Origin: Congregibacter variabilis
GTDB taxonomy: Bacteria > Pseudomonadota > Gammaproteobacteria > Pseudomonadales > Halieaceae
DNA: 64,000 nucleotides
Reading direction: 5' to 3'
Assembly: GCF_045689235.1 (NCBI RefSeq)
Contig: NZ_CP136864.1
Span: forward strand, 620,001-684,000
Below the pieces are notes generated by a model. It was not told the origin of the DNA. It did no database searches and saw only the letters and a program-made list of their open reading frames with translations. A program made the position numbers and the translations under genes. Shown here piece by piece: positions 61,335 to 64,000 of this stretch (within the stretch, counting starts at the first letter, position 1; each line of letters begins with the position of its first letter).

Positions 61335-62387
61335 TCAACAGGTAAGGCACTCTGGGTCGAATTCATAGCCCCCTGAGAGCCAATCGCGCAATTCCTGAGC
61401 TGCCACACTCTCGGCAGTTGCCAGAGAATCCAATTCCTTGCGCTGCTCTGAGCTCAGCTCATCGAGACGTCGTTCCCCGAGCGCACGACAAGCATCTATT
61501 AACTGATCGTTTATACCAGCCTCCCCTAGCGCCTCAGGGGCCAACTCGGACAGCCGGGAGTAGAGCGCGGGCAAAGAAGACAGGGCCGGAAGTGACAGCG
61601 CAGGCTGATTCATCGCATTACACCAGTGGCTGGCAATCAAATCGCCAATGTCTGCAGATCGCCCACTCAACTGTTGCACATAGAGATGCGGCGACCGCGC
61701 GCGGCTGTCATTGACAGGGTAATTGTCCCAAATTGCGACCTGTCCCCCGCAGTCCCTGTGTACTGCTTCGAGGTCTGCCGGGCTGATGGACTCCGAACAT
61801 ACCGCCGGACCTGTCCAGAAGACTTCATAGGCACTATCTAATTGCTCGTAAAGTGACTTTACATAGCCTTCGGGTCTTTGGCCAAATATCTCATCAAGGA
61901 CCGGGTCATCGCTGTAATAGCTGGGGCAAACGCGTAAGGCCATGTCGGTATCGCTGACCCAATGACGAATATCAGCACAAATCTCTGCCTGACGGGCCGC
62001 AAGGCTGTCAAGATCGCCCGGCATATCGTCAAAAAGAACCGCCAGACCTGTCACCCCTAAGTCCCTTATCTCACCGACCTTGGTCTTTAAGGCGCGCTGC
62101 GTCGCCCGGTTGTAATCCAGGTAAAGCTCAAAAGGCGACAGGCCGACCTGGAATGAGAGTTTACTTTGTGCGCAGCGCCGACCAACCGCCATAAGATGCT
62201 CTCGCTCGGATCGCGGCCAGGATCGCTGCCAGGCCTTGCGCAGATAGGCGTCTGCTTTCGGCGCGTACAGGTAAGCGTCGATGCCGATAGCAGGTAGCCA
62301 CCAGGCCATCAACAGTCTGGAGGCTTCTGACCATGGCCGACCATAAAAGCCCTCCAAAACACCCAGCATGGGTTTATCAGCCGTCAT
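61335..62387 (-). CDS. GH84-family beta-N-acetylglucosaminidase (hyaluronidase/O-GlcNAcase-like)
   Basis: A 350-residue protein of glycoside hydrolase family 84. The N-terminal GVLEGFYGRPWS (residues 9-20) and the paired catalytic aspartates in LFDDMPG (Asp120-Asp121) are diagnostic. IWDNYPVNDS and the later Asn/Trp residues line the sugar pocket. GH84 enzymes remove beta-linked N-acetylglucosamine by substrate-assisted catalysis. There is no signal peptide and no carbohydrate-binding module, so it probably works in the cytoplasm, unlike secreted clostridial relatives. Transcribed towards tRNA-Leu and tig. Confidence 0.88.
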   Translation of the reverse strand: MTADKPMLGVLEGFYGRPWSEASRLLMAWWLPAIGIDAYLYAPKADAYLRKAWQRSWPRSEREHLMAVGRRCAQSKLSFQVGLSPFELYLDYNRATQRALKTKVGEIRDLGVTGLAVLFDDMPGDLDSLAARQAEICADIRHWVSDTDMALRVCPSYYSDDPVLDEIFGQRPEGYVKSLYEQLDSAYEVFWTGPAVCSESISPADLEAVHRDCGGQVAIWDNYPVNDSRARSPHLYVQQLSGRSADIGDLIASHWCNAMNQPALSLPALSSLPALYSRLSELAPEALGEAGINDQLIDACRALGERRLDELSSEQRKELDSLATAESVAAQELRDWLSGGYEFDPECLTC

Positions 62388-62499
62388 ATCTCTCTTTTTA
62401 ACTCCCTAGGGCTATTAAAAAAGCATTGCTATATGCTTAAACGAACTAATTTTTCATGAACAAAGTATGGAATATTCCCGATTAATCGCTTTACTATAG

Positions 62500-62632
62500 C
62501 CATGACCCCATTTCCTCGCAGGGATGGTATGTCACCGGAACAAACCCAATGTTCCGTTGTAGAGGATTAACTTCCTTTATGTTTCACTCCTAATGGTCTT
62601 ATTGGGCTCCTCTTGGAGCCCACTTTTTTATC
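62500..62632 (+). ncRNA. Candidate small RNA with intrinsic terminator
   Basis: In a gap with no + strand gene, a perfect terminator hairpin (TGGGCTCC 62603-62610, TCTT loop, GGAGCCCA 62615-62622) runs into CTTTTTT (62623-62629). Upstream is a second 7-bp hairpin (CGGAACA 62536-62542, TGTTCCG 62550-62556) with an AACCCAA loop. Since both neighbouring genes are on the - strand, this terminator must end a separate + strand RNA. The 5' end is uncertain; TACTAT at 62492-62497 is a weak -10 candidate. Confidence 0.5.
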
Positions 62633-62708
62633 AAAAAAACCTAACTATCAATACGTTATGGTCGGTTCTTACCGTAATTTGTCATCCTAAGATATCTCAT
62701 GCGTTACC

Positions 62709-62823
62709 CCTCAGTATTGACTGAGGACCATGCACTCTCTCCTAGTGCAAAAATGGTTTTACGATATTTTTCAAGCGATTAGAGTAAAAACCTTAGGCGT
62801 GACGGCATCCAAGGCTTGGATGC
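62709..62823 (-). other. Cluster of three hairpins downstream of pilZ
   Basis: Perfect or near-perfect inverted repeats lie at 62709-62726 (CCTCAGT/ACTGAGG), 62730-62748 (TGCACT/AGTGCA) and 62805-62823 (GCATCCAA/TTGGATGC). The last touches the pilZ stop. No T-run follows directly on the - strand except a TTTTT about 15 nt beyond the 62805 hairpin. Together they may end or stabilise the holB-pilZ transcript. Confidence 0.4.
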
Positions 62824-63173
62824 TACATCGTATGAGTAGGCCGATCCGAGGCGAGCATGCCTGCAAGGTGCTCTTCTATTTTGGAGTTCGCTGCGGCGTC
62901 CTGCTCGGAAAACTGCACGCCAATACCAGAGGTACGATTCCCCTGAGCGCCCCTCGGAGTAACCCAGACCACCTTCCCGGCAATAGGAATCTTGTCGGGC
63001 TCCTCCATCAAGGTCAGTAGCATAAAAACTTCATCGCCAATTTCGTAGCTTTTATTGGTAGGGACAAAGAGTCCGCCGTTCTTGATAAACGGCATATATG
63101 CAGAATAAAGGACTGCTTTGTCCTTTATGGTCAGAGAAAGAATTCCCTGATGGCCTGACGATTGATCACTCAT
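62823..63173 (-). CDS. pilZ: Type IV pilus assembly protein PilZ
   Basis: A 116-residue single-domain PilZ of the pilus-assembly type: LSLTIKDKAVLYSAYMPFIKNGGLFVPTNKSYEIGDEVFMLLTLMEE and GIGVQFSEQD. As in Pseudomonas PilZ, the RxxxR c-di-GMP-binding motif at the start is missing, so it probably works through partner proteins (PilB, FimX). It follows holB in the same direction, the usual gammaproteobacterial order. Confidence 0.93.
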   Translation of the reverse strand: MSDQSSGHQGILSLTIKDKAVLYSAYMPFIKNGGLFVPTNKSYEIGDEVFMLLTLMEEPDKIPIAGKVVWVTPRGAQGNRTSGIGVQFSEQDAAANSKIEEHLAGMLASDRPTHTM

Positions 63174-63218
63174 GATAACGGAGACACGCTTTTGAGAGCC
63201 TTGAGTGTAGCATCGCGT

Positions 63219-64000
63219 TTATCTGTCCCAAAGCCTATTGATCACAGACGTTGCACTAAACCTGAGAAGATCTACGTTGGGGTTGGTCCCGCTACGCTTT
63301 GCCGCCCGCAGCCCTGCGATGGTTTCAAGTGCTGCGAAGCCCCTTTGAGCCTCCCCGGATCGAAGTTTGCCCGCTGGCAATTCTCGCAGCCACCCTTGCA
63401 GGTTGCTTTCCAGTACATCAAGAGCGCTATCGGGCTGAACCTTTGCGACTGCTTGCTCAAGCGCGGGCGACGGGCGACCATCTGTCAAGATAGCCTTGGC
63501 CGTACTATACAAACCGATGAGTGCATCTGACTCGTCACTTTGCAGTTTTTCCATCGCATCCAATGGCCTTCCAGCACACAGTTCAAGCATTTCATCTATG
63601 GGCTGACTACTGGATGTCTCACCGTCAAGCGCATCCAGCAACCACTCTCGACTATGCAGCATGCTGGGTGACGGCAGCTGCCATCGCTGACAGCGGGAGC
63701 GTATTGTGGCCGGCAATGGATAACCGCTGGCACACACCAAAATAATAAACGTTTCCGACGACGGCTCTTCCAGGCATTTCAGAAAAGCATTAAATGCCGC
63801 TTGTGTCAGTGATTCTGCGGGGGAAATCAGCATTACCTTGGAGCGGCCCAGCGTGGGCGTGCCAGCGGCAAAGCGAATTACCTCCCGCACCGCATCGATG
63901 CCGATGGCCTTACCGGTCTCTACCGGCACAACAGTCAGCAGGTCCGGATGCGCTCCGCTCGCACTCAGGGTGCAGGTTTTACAGTTCCCGCAATTCCCAT
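63219..64000 (-). CDS. holB: DNA polymerase III delta' subunit (partial, N-terminus outside the window)
   Basis: The frame is open to the window edge, so the visible 260 residues are the C-terminal four fifths. The zinc-binding cysteines are at the edge (CGNCKTCTLSASGAHPD). The clamp-loader core TLGRSKVMLISPAESLTQAAFNAFLKCLEEPSSETFIILV and SRCQRW follow. Delta' is the rigid stator of the clamp loader. Located upstream of pilZ. Confidence 0.93.
   Translation of the reverse strand, partial: GNCGNCKTCTLSASGAHPDLLTVVPVETGKAIGIDAVREVIRFAAGTPTLGRSKVMLISPAESLTQAAFNAFLKCLEEPSSETFIILVCASGYPLPATIRSRCQRWQLPSPSMLHSREWLLDALDGETSSSQPIDEMLELCAGRPLDAMEKLQSDESDALIGLYSTAKAILTDGRPSPALEQAVAKVQPDSALDVLESNLQGWLRELPAGKLRSGEAQRGFAALETIAGLRAAKRSGTNPNVDLLRFSATSVINRLWDR

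Noticed and set aside
62730..63020. 96-residue + strand frame in the pilZ region
   Set aside because: It overlaps pilZ antisense, has no ribosome site and no protein-like composition.

Overview
The window looks like chromosomal core sequence of a marine gammaproteobacterium. The gene families and gene orders (tRNA-Leu/tig/clpP/clpX/lon/hupB/ppiD, dnaQ/rnhA/yafS-like/gloB/mltD, etfB/etfA with ETF-QO, pilZ next to holB, the AddA/AddB-like pair) resemble the OM60/NOR5 (Halieaceae) group or a close relative. This placement is inferred from gene content only. There are no insertion sequences, phage genes, CRISPR arrays or rRNAs. Coding density is high and most genes sit in short operons, often joined by ATGA stop/start overlaps.

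Layout. 1-8055: end of a diguanylate cyclase, dgkA, a large MscS-type channel, a CorA/ZntB transporter, a RimK-associated protease-like protein, a sarcosine-oxidase-like flavoenzyme, and an overlapping kinase/phosphatase-like pair. 8157-14112: tex, an AEC permease, and an operon of a DASS (SLC13) transporter, yjbQ and a small membrane-anchored protein. yjbQ has no ordinary start codon. 14299-18842: a sulfide/persulfide oxidation operon, consisting of a persulfide dioxygenase, a DUF442-SQR fusion, a SulP transporter and a tiny coupled membrane protein. 18902-26763: sohB, nudC, nhaB, then the conserved dnaQ/rnhA/methyltransferase and gloB/mltD clusters. 26792-37121: an RND pump with its adaptor, then an AddA/AddB-like helicase-nuclease pair with a predicted Fe-S staple. 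37238-48158: DAHP synthase, nfuA, metH, DUF2970, a 38-residue membrane protein behind an 11-bp triple repeat, a class C serine hydrolase, cysI with DUF934, and a CPA2 antiporter. 48271-51887: the electron-transfer-flavoprotein module. 51893-61180: the protein quality-control block (ppiD, hupB, lon, clpX, clpP, tig, tRNA-Leu), with a good sigma-32-type promoter before lon. 61335-64000: a GH84 glycosidase, a probable small RNA in a 435-bp gap, pilZ and the partial holB.

Functional themes. Sulfur moves both ways here: sulfide and persulfide are oxidised at 14-19 kb and sulfite is reduced at 45-47 kb. The ETF/ETF-QO module feeds flavin dehydrogenase electrons to the quinone pool, as SQR does. MetH and NfuA add B12, one-carbon and Fe-S metabolism. 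The least explained items are the orphan + strand terminator near 62.6 kb (candidate sRNA), the non-AUG start of yjbQ, the two tiny membrane proteins, and the direct repeats upstream of the sulfide operon and of the 38-residue gene. All calls were made by reading the sequence. No database search was run.
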